This document shows positions 1-9,488 of a DNA stretch of 64,000 nucleotides, piece after piece. Origin of the DNA: a virus; IMG/VR virus record IMGVR_UViG_3300033182_001068, positions 64,001 through 128,000 of that record; one strand, written 5' to 3'. The notes under the pieces are model-generated. The model was not told where the DNA came from, did not search any database, and worked only from the letters and a program-made list of their open reading frames with translations. A program made the translations under genes and the position numbers. The stretch's first letter is position 1, and each line of letters begins with the position of its first letter.

Positions 1-221
1 CGACGGAAAAGGATAGCGCTGTAACCGGGAACATCGACGTACTGCAACGCAGCCATCAGGAGAGCGGAAGACTTGCCGCCGCCAGCCGCACCACCGAACA
101 GGGCTTCCAGCGAGTACGTGCGCAGGAACACTTTTTGGGTCAGAGACGGCTCCTCAGGGCAGTATTCCGACATTTTCGGCTCAAGGTATTTGAGTACTTC
201 GTTCCAGTTCTTGTCGGCCAT
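1..221 (-). CDS. terL: Terminase large subunit, N-terminal fragment (cut by window edge)
   Basis: ATPase/nuclease motor subunit that packages DNA into the prohead. Only the first 73 codons lie in the window; the rest continues beyond base 1. The reverse complement starts at ATG 219-221 behind a purine-rich AAAGGGA site and reaches a Walker A P-loop, GGAAGGGKS, at about residues 48-56, followed by a hydrophobic strand ending in ILFRR. This is the usual N-terminal layout of phage TerL proteins. It is transcribed away from the portal gene, with a divergent intergenic region at 222-279. Terminase and portal more often lie on one strand, so the opposite orientation is unusual. The nuclease domain cannot be seen. 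Confidence 0.9.
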   Translation of the reverse strand, partial: MADKNWNEVLKYLEPKMSEYCPEEPSLTQKVFLRTYSLEALFGGAAGGGKSSALLMAALQYVDVPGYSAILFR

Positions 222-279
222 TTCGTCCCTTTGCAGTTATTAACAGATTACAGCAGCGAACTGCGCTATGTTGTGACCT

Positions 280-480
280 ATGCCTTTCAAGTGGCCATCC
301 CCATTGAGCAGACTCAGCCAGCGATTGCTAACGAGAACCAGCGCTGCGAACCTTCTGATGCTATTATTTATAGTGCTTACCAGTGTCGGTGTCGCTCTGA
401 TCGCCCCCTCTGTGGGGTGGGGCTTGATCGCTGCTGGAGTTACGAGCGGCATATTCGGCTTCTTGCTGGGACTTGAGTAA
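280..480 (+). CDS. Small membrane protein upstream of portal
   Basis: A 66-residue protein with a basic N-terminus (about residues 1-22) and two hydrophobic stretches (about 23-42 and 46-62) separated by a short turn, so it is probably a two-pass inner membrane protein. No family is recognised; holin-like or superinfection-related roles are possible but unsupported. Its ATG has no clear ribosome site but lies 7 nt after a TATGTT hexamer at 267-272, which fits a leaderless transcript starting at the ATG. The stop codon precedes the portal start by 2 nt, so the two are likely co-transcribed. A longer reading in another frame across the same bases lacks protein-like features. Confidence 0.6.
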   Translation: MPFKWPSPLSRLSQRLLTRTSAANLLMLLFIVLTSVGVALIAPSVGWGLIAAGVTSGIFGFLLGLE

Positions 481-482
481 GT

Positions 483-2483
483 ATGGCATGGAACTCAACG
501 GAAAATAAGTCGCTTGGTGGCAACGGAGCGAACAAGGCAGCGAGAGTCGGCGTAGGAGCCCCTGTCGCCAATAATGCTAATTACGCAGGACGTGCGTACA
601 GGGACCCGTGGGACATCGAGCGTGCATACAAAGAAGGCGTGGCCAAGGTCACGTGGGTTGCCCGCTGCATTGATGCGATTGCCGGAAACCAAGCACGGCT
701 GCCAATCGTTCTCCGAAAGAACAATGATCCCGACGGCGAAATTGTCACCAAGTCCAAGGCTCGCAACAACCGCCTGTTCGACATCCTTAACACGAAGTCG
801 AACATGGGGGAGAACTCCTACGCATTCCGAAGCAGGCTTTCCGCGCAACTCTTGATGAGCACACGCGGCGCATTTATTGAAAAAGTACGAGGGCGTGACG
901 GCGGAATCATCGGCCTCAACCTGCTGCCACCGCAGTACACCTCCCCAATCCCGGACCCCAAAAAGTTCGTTTCTGGCTTTGAAGTCCAGATGCCGACCGG
1001 CGAAAAAATCATCTTGCCGCCGGATGACGTGTGCTGGCTGCGGCGACCGCACCCTCTCGACCCGTACTTGTCGATGACGCCAATGGAAGCCGCTGGCGTT
1101 GCGATTGAAATCGAAGTTCTCGCCAAGTTGTACAACCGCAACTACCTTCTCAACGACGGGCGACCCGGAGGTCTGCTTGTCCTGAAAGGCGACATTGACG
1201 AAGATGACAAGTCTGAACTGGCAAACCGGTTCCGTGGGAATCTCGGGCGGGTTGGCGGTACTTCTGTCATCGCTTCGGAAGACGGCGTTGACTATGTGGA
1301 TACCTCCTCCAACCCTCGTGATGCCGCTTATATCCAGATGCGCCAGATCACGAAAGAAGAGATTTTGGCTTCGTTCGGCGTGCCCGAGTCAGTGATCGGC
1401 AATGCTGCTGGTCGTACATTCTCGAATGCTGCGGAAGAGGTGCGGGTTTTCTGGATTGAAACCATGATGCCGCACTTGGAACTCTTGGCTCGTGCGTTCG
1501 ATGAACTTGATGACGAGCATTATGTCGATTTCGACACGAGCGAAGTACCGATTCTTGTTATCTATAAGCAGGAGCGGGAGCAGTATCTCTTGACGGAACT
1601 TCAGCAGGGCCTTATAAGCCCCAACGAGTACCGTGCAGGAACCGGCAAAGAAAAGGTCAAGTCTGATCTCGCCGATTCGCTGCTGATGAACCCCAACCTC
1701 ACCCCGATTGCGAACACCGAGAAAGAGATGCCCTCGCCAGAGATGCAGATGGGTGGAGCGCAGCCGGGAGCGATGCCACCCGGAGCGCCGGGCATGGAAG
1801 CAGCAGCACCCCCCGAAGCGGGCGGCATGGGGGAACCGGCGCAGGTTCAAGGTCAGGGCGTCCTTGACCCGAACACGATGCAGGGCGCGCTTGCAGCAGA
1901 GCAAAGTGCTCCACAAGCCGCCGTTGCACCTCAGCCAGCAGGAATGATGGGCGATCCGGTATCTGCTGACGTTGAAACCAAAGACGACGACAGTCAGGAC
2001 CTTGACCGTTGGACCCTTATCTTGGAGCGATCGATCGAGCGGCTTATTGAACGCCAGCAACGGGTTGTTTCAGAGAAGGCTTTTGGCCAGAAGTCGAAGA
2101 AAGCCTTGCTGCAGGGCGATCTTGATGTGGAAATGTTCATGTCCGAGGACGTTTGGCGCCGCCAGTACGATGAGGATCTCCGTCCTGTCTTGATGACGAT
2201 CATGCGGGATTCACCTTCGGTTAAATCTGCGGAGAATGGTGCCGAGTCTGAAGATCTCGTAGTTTCCGCAAATGCTGCCATCGCTCGCATTCAGGAAGTC
2301 ATCTCCGAGTCGTCTGAAAGCCTGTCGAATGAGATTCGATCGGCCTTGGGAGTGGCTAACCCGGAGATCCGATTTACAGTGTTTAAGGCTGCTGTTACTG
2401 GTCACTTCACGCAACTTCTGGGCAAGAAGCCAGCAGAGATTGCCGCCGCAGAAGCCCGACGCGCTTGGCGTTTACGTAAATAG
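483..2483 (+). CDS. Phage portal protein (HK97-like)
   Basis: Forms the dodecameric ring at the head vertex through which DNA is packaged and ejected. The 666-residue product has a typical portal core in residues about 30-420: an N-terminal segment with the pattern WVARCIDAIAGNQARLPI, the LLNDGRPGGLLVL segment near residue 225, and the EEILASFGVPESVIG segment near residue 300, all characteristic of phage portal proteins. Residues about 420-500 are a Met/Pro/Gly/Gln-rich linker, and the last 150 residues form a predicted helical extension, which makes it longer than most portals of 400-500 residues. The extension may contact internal head proteins (inference). The 3' end overlaps a palindrome array at 2471-2520. 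Confidence 0.9.
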   Translation: MAWNSTENKSLGGNGANKAARVGVGAPVANNANYAGRAYRDPWDIERAYKEGVAKVTWVARCIDAIAGNQARLPIVLRKNNDPDGEIVTKSKARNNRLFDILNTKSNMGENSYAFRSRLSAQLLMSTRGAFIEKVRGRDGGIIGLNLLPPQYTSPIPDPKKFVSGFEVQMPTGEKIILPPDDVCWLRRPHPLDPYLSMTPMEAAGVAIEIEVLAKLYNRNYLLNDGRPGGLLVLKGDIDEDDKSELANRFRGNLGRVGGTSVIASEDGVDYVDTSSNPRDAAYIQMRQITKEEILASFGVPESVIGNAAGRTFSNAAEEVRVFWIETMMPHLELLARAFDELDDEHYVDFDTSEVPILVIYKQEREQYLLTELQQGLISPNEYRAGTGKEKVKSDLADSLLMNPNLTPIANTEKEMPSPEMQMGGAQPGAMPPGAPGMEAAAPPEAGGMGEPAQVQGQGVLDPNTMQGALAAEQSAPQAAVAPQPAGMMGDPVSADVETKDDDSQDLDRWTLILERSIERLIERQQRVVSEKAFGQKSKKALLQGDLDVEMFMSEDVWRRQYDEDLRPVLMTIMRDSPSVKSAENGAESEDLVVSANAAIARIQEVISESSESLSNEIRSALGVANPEIRFTVFKAAVTGHFTQLLGKKPAEIAAAEARRAWRLRK

Positions 2484-2520
2484 CATTCGGTTTACGTAAA
2501 CCCCTGACTTGATTTACGAA
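2471..2520. repeat. Operator-like palindrome array TTTACGTAAA
   Basis: Two perfect copies of the 10-bp palindrome TTTACGTAAA (2471-2480 and 2491-2500) and a third partial copy (GATTTACGAA, 2511-2520) are spaced 20-21 bp apart, about two helical turns. They straddle the portal stop codon and lie 60-110 bp before the prohead protease start, a plausible place for a regulator of the head-gene transcript. No protein is assigned. Confidence 0.5.
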
Positions 2521-2581
2521 TAGTTGCCTGTAAGGGTGTTTCTTGTCGTTTATGATGTAGACAGAGCAAGGAGGGCCAACC

Positions 2582-5500
2582 ATGCCTGATCAAGATATCG
2601 ACATCGAGTTCAAGGCTGCCCCCGCAGGGCAAGTCGCCGTAAACAAAAAAGGCATCGTGGAATGCTTCGTTGCAGGCATTGGAAACAAAGACAGCGTCGG
2701 TGACATCTGCGCTTCCGGAGCCTTCAATGCCAGCCTGAAACGCCGCAAGCCGCGTGTTGTTTGGGGCCACAACTGGAACGACCCGATCGGCAAAGTCCTT
2801 GAGATTTACGAGGTCCCCTCAAGCGATCCTCGACTTCCCGAGAAGATGAAACGTGCCGGTATTGGCGGTCTTTACGCCAAGGTTCAGTTCAACCTGAACA
2901 GCGAAAAAGGCAGAGAAGCCTTCGCAAACGTGCAGTTCTTCGGCATGGAGCAGGAGTGGTCGATCGGTTACAAAACCCTCGACGCCATCTTTGACCCGGC
3001 CAAACAGGCAAACGTGCTCAAAGAAGTCGAACTTTACGAAGTCAGTCCTGTGCTTCATGGCGCCAACCAGTTGACTGGCACCATCTCGATCAAAGGCGCA
3101 AAGAAGCCGCACAAAGACCCGAAGGGTGGCCTCACTGCTGCTGGCCGAGCCCACTACCGTCGCACCGAAGGTTCGAAACTGAAGCCCGGAGTCCGTGGCG
3201 CAGCCGACACCCCTCAGAAAATGCGTCGCAAGGGATCATTCCTGACCCGCTTCTTCACAAACCCCAGCGGCCCGATGAAGAAGCCCAATGGCAAACCGAC
3301 CCGTTTGGCTCTGTCCGCCGCCGCATGGGGCGAGCCAATTCCGAAGAATCGCAGCGACGCAGCAAAACTCGCTGCCAAGGGACGCCGACTTCTTGAGCGC
3401 TACGAAAACAGCAAAAAGAAGAAGGACGCCGAGTGGGACGAATGGGCAGAAACCGACGGCTTCTACGAGTTTGAGACGTACTTCAACGAAGAGTTCAAGA
3501 CGCTAGAAGACGATTACGACGTCAAAGAGTTCGATTCTGACCTTCTTGATATCGATGTTGATATCGAGTTGGAAGACGAAATGGACGAAAAGGGCCATTA
3601 CATGATGCGGATGATTCCCGCTCGCCGACCCGTGCCGCAGCGAGACATTTTTGCTGAAGGTGAGGCGGAACCGCTCAGTCCAGAAAAGCGGAACGCTCTC
3701 GAAATGGAGATTGCGTCTCGTGTGCAGGCCCCCATCAAGGTGATGTCCGCTACCGAGAACTTGGCGATCTTCGCTAAGAAGAAACCTGACGGAACAAAGC
3801 GGTTCTACCGCCTCCCGTACCATTGGGACACGGAAGAGCGCGAGTACATGTTCGGCAAGCCCGAACGAGTCATGCCCCAGATGACGTTCCGTCGAATGAA
3901 GCCAACTGTTCGAGCCCCTCAGGTCAAACCAAGCCAGACCACAAGTCGCGCCTACGTTGGACCCAAGCCCGAGCCGACGATGGCAATGGTCTTTGATGCT
4001 TACGAAAAAGATGAAGACGACCAAGAAAAGTCACTTGAGTACATGACTGATCTAAGCGGTTTCGAAGACTTCGACGAGAAGTCGGAGCAGCCCGAGGTTG
4101 TCATTCAGTGCGCCCCCGAGGACGCTTTTGAAGTCAAGACCGCTCTTGACCCGCTGTTCGAGTATCACGATGTCGAAGTCGAGGTCACCGAGGACGGGAT
4201 CAAGGTTCTTTCCGATCCGAGCGAAGAGTTCCTCGACGCCGTAGCGGTTGCTTCAAAGTCACTGTTTGGCGGTGGTTCAAAAAAAGCGCTTAGGTCCCTA
4301 CGGCGTGTAAACGCCCGGTTTGATCCAAATGCGATCGATGGAGACGAGGATGGGCTCGTTCAAGAGGGCACGCCCTTCGAACGTCCTGCCACGCCTCAGG
4401 TAGGGGCAAAACTTAGAGAAGCAGTTGCCGGTCCTCAAGGCGGGATGCAAAGTTCTCGCCGGTTTGATCAGATCTCAAGCCCGGACGAGTTCAAGGAAAC
4501 TGTAAAAGAGCGGGCCAACGCTGTCCAAGAAAAACTCGACGAAATCAAAGAGGTCTACGGCGCCCAGTACGAAAACCTCGCTTTGATGTCGAGGCTTGAA
4601 AACAGCCCGATGCTTGGCTCTGATCTAGAGGAACTGGCGTGGGCGGTTCTTGGCAGGGACGGCAAGGGCTTTGATGAAAGCCGAAGCGACGACGTTTCAC
4701 GACTTCTTTCGCAGTACGAGTCTTTCGACGAGGATCAGCGCGAGTTGTTCGACCTTGAATCAGAGTTGGACTCGCTGCACTCAACCGTTGAACAGTTGCG
4801 AGACGAACAAGAGAACATCACGGATTCGATCAAGCGTAACGAAGAAATGCTTGACGATCAGTTGGAGGTCATCAACAACGGCGGCAAGCGCCTCAGGATG
4901 AACCGTAGCGAATGGGAAGAAATCACATCTGCGTCCAACCGGGAATCTGCTGCAGACAAATGGCTTTCCGACAACCACGACCCCATCGACATCCAAGACG
5001 AAGGTTATGTGTCCGATATGCGGGAAATGTTGGCGGCTGCGGAAGAAGTTGATGACCTTCGGATGCGTCTCAACATGGACCGAGAAGATCTTGAATTTGT
5101 CGAAAGCCGCATCGGTGACCAAGACACGGCCAACCGCATCGTCGACGACCCGCTGTTTGAGTTGAGGGACACAGATCCGTTTAAGAACGACACGCAGCAG
5201 AGGCTTGTTGAAGGGGTCAGGAAATCTCTGGCCGAATACCGCAAGGCATCTGGCGATGGTCGCCGTGGGATGCGGTCAACTCGGAACCGCAACCAAATCA
5301 CGATGAACATGCGCAATCGTGATGTTTTGAAACATTCAGAGCGGCTGCGTGACTTCGCAGATTCTTTCGAAACTGACGACGAGCGTCGTGTCATCAACGC
5401 AGTTGCCGATGGCCTTGACCCGGCGTTTGAGGGTGGCCTTGACCGCCGAGACATGCAGCGTGTCATCGACTTGCTCAACGCTGACGGCGACGCCGACGAG

Positions 5501-7837
5501 TCCGGTGGCTTGTTTGAAACCGCAGAGTTGCTTTCCAACGCAAAGAACGGAGCACGCAACGGCATTTGGACCGACGCAAATGTCGACCCCAAGGCTCAGG
5601 TGCGCAACGATTTCGGCAAGTCGAGCAACGTCCGCATCCCCCCGAAGGGTATTTCCGTTCGACTGAACGACACCGAAAAGGGCGATATCCGTAGGGCTAT
5701 GGCCGATGAGAAGAACTCGCTGCAAGGAATTGAAGGACTCGTTGAGTTCGACCAGTGGCTGCGGGGATCTTCGGACAAGATGGATGCCGACACCGCTCAG
5801 CGGATTGTCAACGGTTTCAACGAGTACGCCAGCCGTTCAGAACGTCAGCCCAACCCGACGCTTGTCGCCGCAAAGGACGTAATCGACTTTGCTGCGCTTG
5901 ATCCGAACGGCACCTACGAATCCCCGAACATTGGTAAAGACGTCGGCATGGGAAGCAAGCGTCCTGCCGTGCCGGGCATGACACGACGAAATATGAGCGA
6001 TTTGCTGTCTTGGGGCCAGAACGAGTCTGACTCCATGACCCGTGATCGTTATGTCGGTCGCGACGTAAATGAGGTTTCTCCCGCTGGCTGGGCATTCTTG
6101 TCCGGACGACGTGAAGAAGCAGGTATGCGTTCGAGTCGTGATGACGACAACGCTCCAGCCGCTGTCCGCACCATGGGTGTCGATACTGGCAAGGAACGTC
6201 AGCGTGGTCGCCCCATGGGAACGGTTCAGGAAGAGGCCCGCTTCAAAGGTAAGAAGTGGGACGAGATTAAACCAGATAACTGGGATGAGATGACGACTGA
6301 GGAGCAGATGGATGCTCTTTACGAGTTTTACTCTCCTTCTAAGTCCGGTTTGCGTGAAGTTGATTTCCAGCGGCTGTCTGGCCAGTTGGCTAAAAAGTAC
6401 TTCGATGAGGAAAAGAGGCGTGAGCGCAGGGCGAACCGTGACCGGCTTCGTCGGGAAATGCGTGACCGCCCAACCCCGGCACCGGCAACGCAGGAACCGC
6501 AGCAGCAGGCAACTCCTGAACCGGAAGCGCCACAAGCGGACGCTCCGTCACCATCAGCAGTTAGCCAGTCTCAAACCCGAGACCTAAAGAACCTTGACCG
6601 CCGCATTTCGGGCAACGGAACCCGGATTTCCGACGCTGTCAACGAGGGCGAAGCAAGCGACGACCATAAAGAATTTTGGGATTCGCTGTCCGATATTGCT
6701 CAGGAGCCAGAAGACATCACCGCAGCCAACATCGCTGAAATGCGTCAAGCCGTTGATGAATACCTCGACCGGTTCCGTAACGACGATCTGACCGCTGCGG
6801 AGTCCGCATCTGTTCAGGCAGCGATGAGCCTGTCGAGTTACATCGACGGAATGGAAGAGCGTTACGGTGACGCCGGTGTTGATGGTGGGCCACGCCAACT
6901 CGCTGACATGACTGGCGAAGAGGGTATGCGCTCATTCCGTAATTACAAGCCATCTTCGATTGCTCAGTCCTATCTGGATGCAAGGCAAAGTGGCGGTATG
7001 CGTTCGGCTCGTCAAGAACAAGAACTTTTTGATCGAGCCGGAATTTCCCGCACAGATCTAACGGAAACCGAGCAAAACAACATCACCCGCATCGTTGACC
7101 GCCTGAAGAACTACATGGAAGATCGGGCGCTCCTTGGTGACGAGGCAGCGGTAGAAAGTGAAGAATCTGCTGATCCAGATCGTCCTATCGGCGAACACCG
7201 CAAAGAGTGGAGTTTTGGTCGATTGCTCACTGATGCCGCAGACAGCATCCAAGACGGCAGCGTTGGAACCATCGAGATCGAAGAGTTGGCAAACTTCATC
7301 AACAGAACCCCTGCGTTCCCTGATGAAATCGGTGCTGACGTCCTTGAACTACAAAACATTCTCTTCGATTTAAGGAAACTACCTACAGATAAGCCTGATG
7401 GCTTCCGCTCTGAACGTGCAGGTCGGACCCAAATCCGTGACGAAGCAACGTATTTCAAAGATGTTGAGCGTTCGTTGCCGAAGGAAATTCGGGAAGCGCA
7501 ACAGAGTGGGGATCGTTCAACGGCTGATGCTTTGCGGACTTTGGAGCAGATCATGAGCCGTCAGAAGTCTGGCGCTACTGGGGATCGCAGGACGAACGTT
7601 GGCACGATCACTGTGACGCAGCAAGAAGTTGACGACATCATGGATGCCTTGATGGTTGTTGTAGATAGGCAGATGGAGACCGGGGGCTCCCGTGTCGTAA
7701 TGTTCTCAAAACTCATTGACATGTTCGCTGAAGCGGCAATGGGAACGTTCGTGACGGGCGAGACTGAAGAAATCCAAAGCCGAACCCAGACCAGAACCAA
7801 CTCTCAGGGCCGAACGGTACAGATTCCGGATAACTGA
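2582..7837 (+). CDS. Prohead protease fused to a giant head-associated extension
   Basis: The first 175 residues of this 1751-residue protein look like an HK97-family prohead (U35) serine protease, with the catalytic His in VVWGHNWNDPIG (His63) and Ser in EQEWSIGY (Ser127). These enzymes cleave scaffold and capsid proteins inside the prohead. Families of this type are usually about 200 residues, so the remaining 1570 residues are a large addition. They contain an acidic region (about 270-330), a DxDxDG-QEGT module at nt 4316-4393 (about residues 579-604), long charged coiled-coil-like segments (about 640-900), and five GMRSxR-type peptides at nt 4439, 5267, 6122, 6923 and 6995. A strong AAGGAGG site precedes the ATG. 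The extension has no recognised enzymatic domain. I infer it acts as scaffold or internal head protein and is self-cleaved. Confidence 0.85.
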   Translation: MPDQDIDIEFKAAPAGQVAVNKKGIVECFVAGIGNKDSVGDICASGAFNASLKRRKPRVVWGHNWNDPIGKVLEIYEVPSSDPRLPEKMKRAGIGGLYAKVQFNLNSEKGREAFANVQFFGMEQEWSIGYKTLDAIFDPAKQANVLKEVELYEVSPVLHGANQLTGTISIKGAKKPHKDPKGGLTAAGRAHYRRTEGSKLKPGVRGAADTPQKMRRKGSFLTRFFTNPSGPMKKPNGKPTRLALSAAAWGEPIPKNRSDAAKLAAKGRRLLERYENSKKKKDAEWDEWAETDGFYEFETYFNEEFKTLEDDYDVKEFDSDLLDIDVDIELEDEMDEKGHYMMRMIPARRPVPQRDIFAEGEAEPLSPEKRNALEMEIASRVQAPIKVMSATENLAIFAKKKPDGTKRFYRLPYHWDTEEREYMFGKPERVMPQMTFRRMKPTVRAPQVKPSQTTSRAYVGPKPEPTMAMVFDAYEKDEDDQEKSLEYMTDLSGFEDFDEKSEQPEVVIQCAPEDAFEVKTALDPLFEYHDVEVEVTEDGIKVLSDPSEEFLDAVAVASKSLFGGGSKKALRSLRRVNARFDPNAIDGDEDGLVQEGTPFERPATPQVGAKLREAVAGPQGGMQSSRRFDQISSPDEFKETVKERANAVQEKLDEIKEVYGAQYENLALMSRLENSPMLGSDLEELAWAVLGRDGKGFDESRSDDVSRLLSQYESFDEDQRELFDLESELDSLHSTVEQLRDEQENITDSIKRNEEMLDDQLEVINNGGKRLRMNRSEWEEITSASNRESAADKWLSDNHDPIDIQDEGYVSDMREMLAAAEEVDDLRMRLNMDREDLEFVESRIGDQDTANRIVDDPLFELRDTDPFKNDTQQRLVEGVRKSLAEYRKASGDGRRGMRSTRNRNQITMNMRNRDVLKHSERLRDFADSFETDDERRVINAVADGLDPAFEGGLDRRDMQRVIDLLNADGDADESGGLFETAELLSNAKNGARNGIWTDANVDPKAQVRNDFGKSSNVRIPPKGISVRLNDTEKGDIRRAMADEKNSLQGIEGLVEFDQWLRGSSDKMDADTAQRIVNGFNEYASRSERQPNPTLVAAKDVIDFAALDPNGTYESPNIGKDVGMGSKRPAVPGMTRRNMSDLLSWGQNESDSMTRDRYVGRDVNEVSPAGWAFLSGRREEAGMRSSRDDDNAPAAVRTMGVDTGKERQRGRPMGTVQEEARFKGKKWDEIKPDNWDEMTTEEQMDALYEFYSPSKSGLREVDFQRLSGQLAKKYFDEEKRRERRANRDRLRREMRDRPTPAPATQEPQQQATPEPEAPQADAPSPSAVSQSQTRDLKNLDRRISGNGTRISDAVNEGEASDDHKEFWDSLSDIAQEPEDITAANIAEMRQAVDEYLDRFRNDDLTAAESASVQAAMSLSSYIDGMEERYGDAGVDGGPRQLADMTGEEGMRSFRNYKPSSIAQSYLDARQSGGMRSARQEQELFDRAGISRTDLTETEQNNITRIVDRLKNYMEDRALLGDEAAVESEESADPDRPIGEHRKEWSFGRLLTDAADSIQDGSVGTIEIEELANFINRTPAFPDEIGADVLELQNILFDLRKLPTDKPDGFRSERAGRTQIRDEATYFKDVERSLPKEIREAQQSGDRSTADALRTLEQIMSRQKSGATGDRRTNVGTITVTQQEVDDIMDALMVVVDRQMETGGSRVVMFSKLIDMFAEAAMGTFVTGETEEIQSRTQTRTNSQGRTVQIPDN

Positions 7838-7842
7838 TTATT

Positions 7843-9465
7843 ATGGGCAGTCCCCAGAAACGACCGGTTGTAGGGTACAATTTGACAAACGGTCCTCGTA
7901 AAAATCAAGCCAAATACTTCTGCATGGTGCAGGGTCGAAAGACTATGATGCCATGTAGTGGTTGCAGCAACCCTAAAGGTTGTTTGCTAAAAAACATGCA
8001 GTATAAGGAGCCAGCCACCATGGATTACGATGAGAAGGCAGTAGTCAAGATTGACGCTGATGGCGCTGTAATGCGGTGCGCCAAAGGACATGATGGCGGC
8101 GATTGCGTCTACAAGGCTGGCGCAAAAGTGTGCGGCAAGTGCGGCGCTATGGCTGTTCAGATGAAGGACGACATCTCCGATGAGGAGATGGAAGACATTG
8201 ATGACGAGGACGAACTTGTCAAGAAGGCCCTTGCTGCCCTCGCAGCCGACAGGGACGACAGAATTTTCGTGGACGACGAAGAGGCCGCAGACGAGGACGA
8301 CGACGAGGACGACGACGAGGACGACGAAGACGACGAGGACCCGAAGGGTTACGGCAAGAAGAAGCCTCTCATGTACAAGGATGAGGAAGATGGCGAAAAG
8401 GCCATGGACGACTCTGAAGACATGGGCGACGAAGACGACGACGAAGACGACGACGAAGACGAAGACGACGACGAAGACGACGACGACGAAGACGAGGCTG
8501 AGGAGAAAGGCTGGATGGGCGACGCCCGCAAGCGCCGTCTCGACAGCATGGGCAAGAAGAGCGCCGATGTCGGAGCCAAAGGCTTCATGTGCGCCATCGA
8601 CCGCAAGGTCTACCCCGGTGCCGCAGGAATGTGCGACGACTGCCCGGGCGGCTGCATGTCAGAGAAGGGCATGCCCGGCCTGATCGAAATCGAAGGCAAG
8701 GCAGAAGCCGAGTTCGACGGCACTGTCATCGACTCCGGCTACTCGCAGAGCAGCGACATCTATGTCGTCGACCTTCAGGTCAAAGACGGACGCGCAATCG
8801 AAGTGTTCATGGAGGGAACCTCCGGTGAGGTTCTCGGGTTCCACCGTCTCGACGATTCCGTGTTCGAGGAGAAGTCGCTGCAAGGAACCAACGACGTCAT
8901 CGACTTCAACGAGGCTTGCGACATCGCCGTCAAGAGCCTTGAGGGCATCGACGCAACCGTCATGGCCGTTGAGCCCGACACCTTCGAAGGTTTCGACTGT
9001 TACGCAGTTGAGGTTGACGGCATCGACGGCAAGTCCTACGACGTGTTCGTTGCTCTCGACGGTGAAGTTCTCGGGTTCGACGCTTACGAGCCCGAGGAAG
9101 TCGAGGAGATCGAGGCCGAGGCTGCCGAGATCGCTCTGAAGCGCGCCTTCAGCGAGACTCAGCGTGAGGACATGGCGAAGGAGGGGCTTGCTCTTCCCGA
9201 CGGTTCGTTCCCAATTTCGACTGTTGACGATCTCCGCAATGCCATCATGGCTCACGGACGAGCCAGCGATAAAGAGCGAGCAAAGAAGCACATCATCAAG
9301 CGTGCTCGCGAGATGGGCAAAGAGGACATGCTTCCGGAGAACTGGACCTCTGGCAAGAAGGACGACGCTACCGGCATGACCGCCGAAGATGTGGACTTCC
9401 TGAAGTCTCTGGCAGAGTTTGAAGCCCTTACCAGCGAGGACAGCAACGACGACGGTCTCGTCTGA
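7843..9465 (+). CDS. Acidic scaffold-like protein with tandem PepSY-like repeats
   Basis: A 540-residue protein. Residues 1-55 are Cys-rich (CMVQGRKTMMPCSGC), and residues about 85-105 hold another CxxC pair. Residues about 145-215 are almost pure Asp/Glu. Two similar segments, near residues 295-335 and 375-415, both end in a GEVLGF sequence and resemble PepSY-type repeats. The last 120 residues contain the LPDGSFPISTVDDLRNAI ... KKHIIKRAREMG pattern seen in DUF6582-type modules of actinobacteriophage head proteins. The very acidic middle suggests a scaffold or DNA-mimic role inside the prohead (inference). The ATG at 7843 lacks a ribosome site. An in-frame ATG at 8020 follows AAGGAG with 9-nt spacing, so a shorter product or two products are possible. 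Confidence 0.7.
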   Translation: MGSPQKRPVVGYNLTNGPRKNQAKYFCMVQGRKTMMPCSGCSNPKGCLLKNMQYKEPATMDYDEKAVVKIDADGAVMRCAKGHDGGDCVYKAGAKVCGKCGAMAVQMKDDISDEEMEDIDDEDELVKKALAALAADRDDRIFVDDEEAADEDDDEDDDEDDEDDEDPKGYGKKKPLMYKDEEDGEKAMDDSEDMGDEDDDEDDDEDEDDDEDDDDEDEAEEKGWMGDARKRRLDSMGKKSADVGAKGFMCAIDRKVYPGAAGMCDDCPGGCMSEKGMPGLIEIEGKAEAEFDGTVIDSGYSQSSDIYVVDLQVKDGRAIEVFMEGTSGEVLGFHRLDDSVFEEKSLQGTNDVIDFNEACDIAVKSLEGIDATVMAVEPDTFEGFDCYAVEVDGIDGKSYDVFVALDGEVLGFDAYEPEEVEEIEAEAAEIALKRAFSETQREDMAKEGLALPDGSFPISTVDDLRNAIMAHGRASDKERAKKHIIKRAREMGKEDMLPENWTSGKKDDATGMTAEDVDFLKSLAEFEALTSEDSNDDGLV

Positions 9466-9488
9466 GGGCCGGGAAAGAGTGGGTCCCC

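Noticed and set aside
8280-8606. Apparent Ser-rich protein or microsatellite in the GACGAC/GAAGAC tract
   Set aside because: It is simply the Asp/Glu-coding stretch of the plus-strand gene; codons alternate GAC/GAG/GAA and keep frame.
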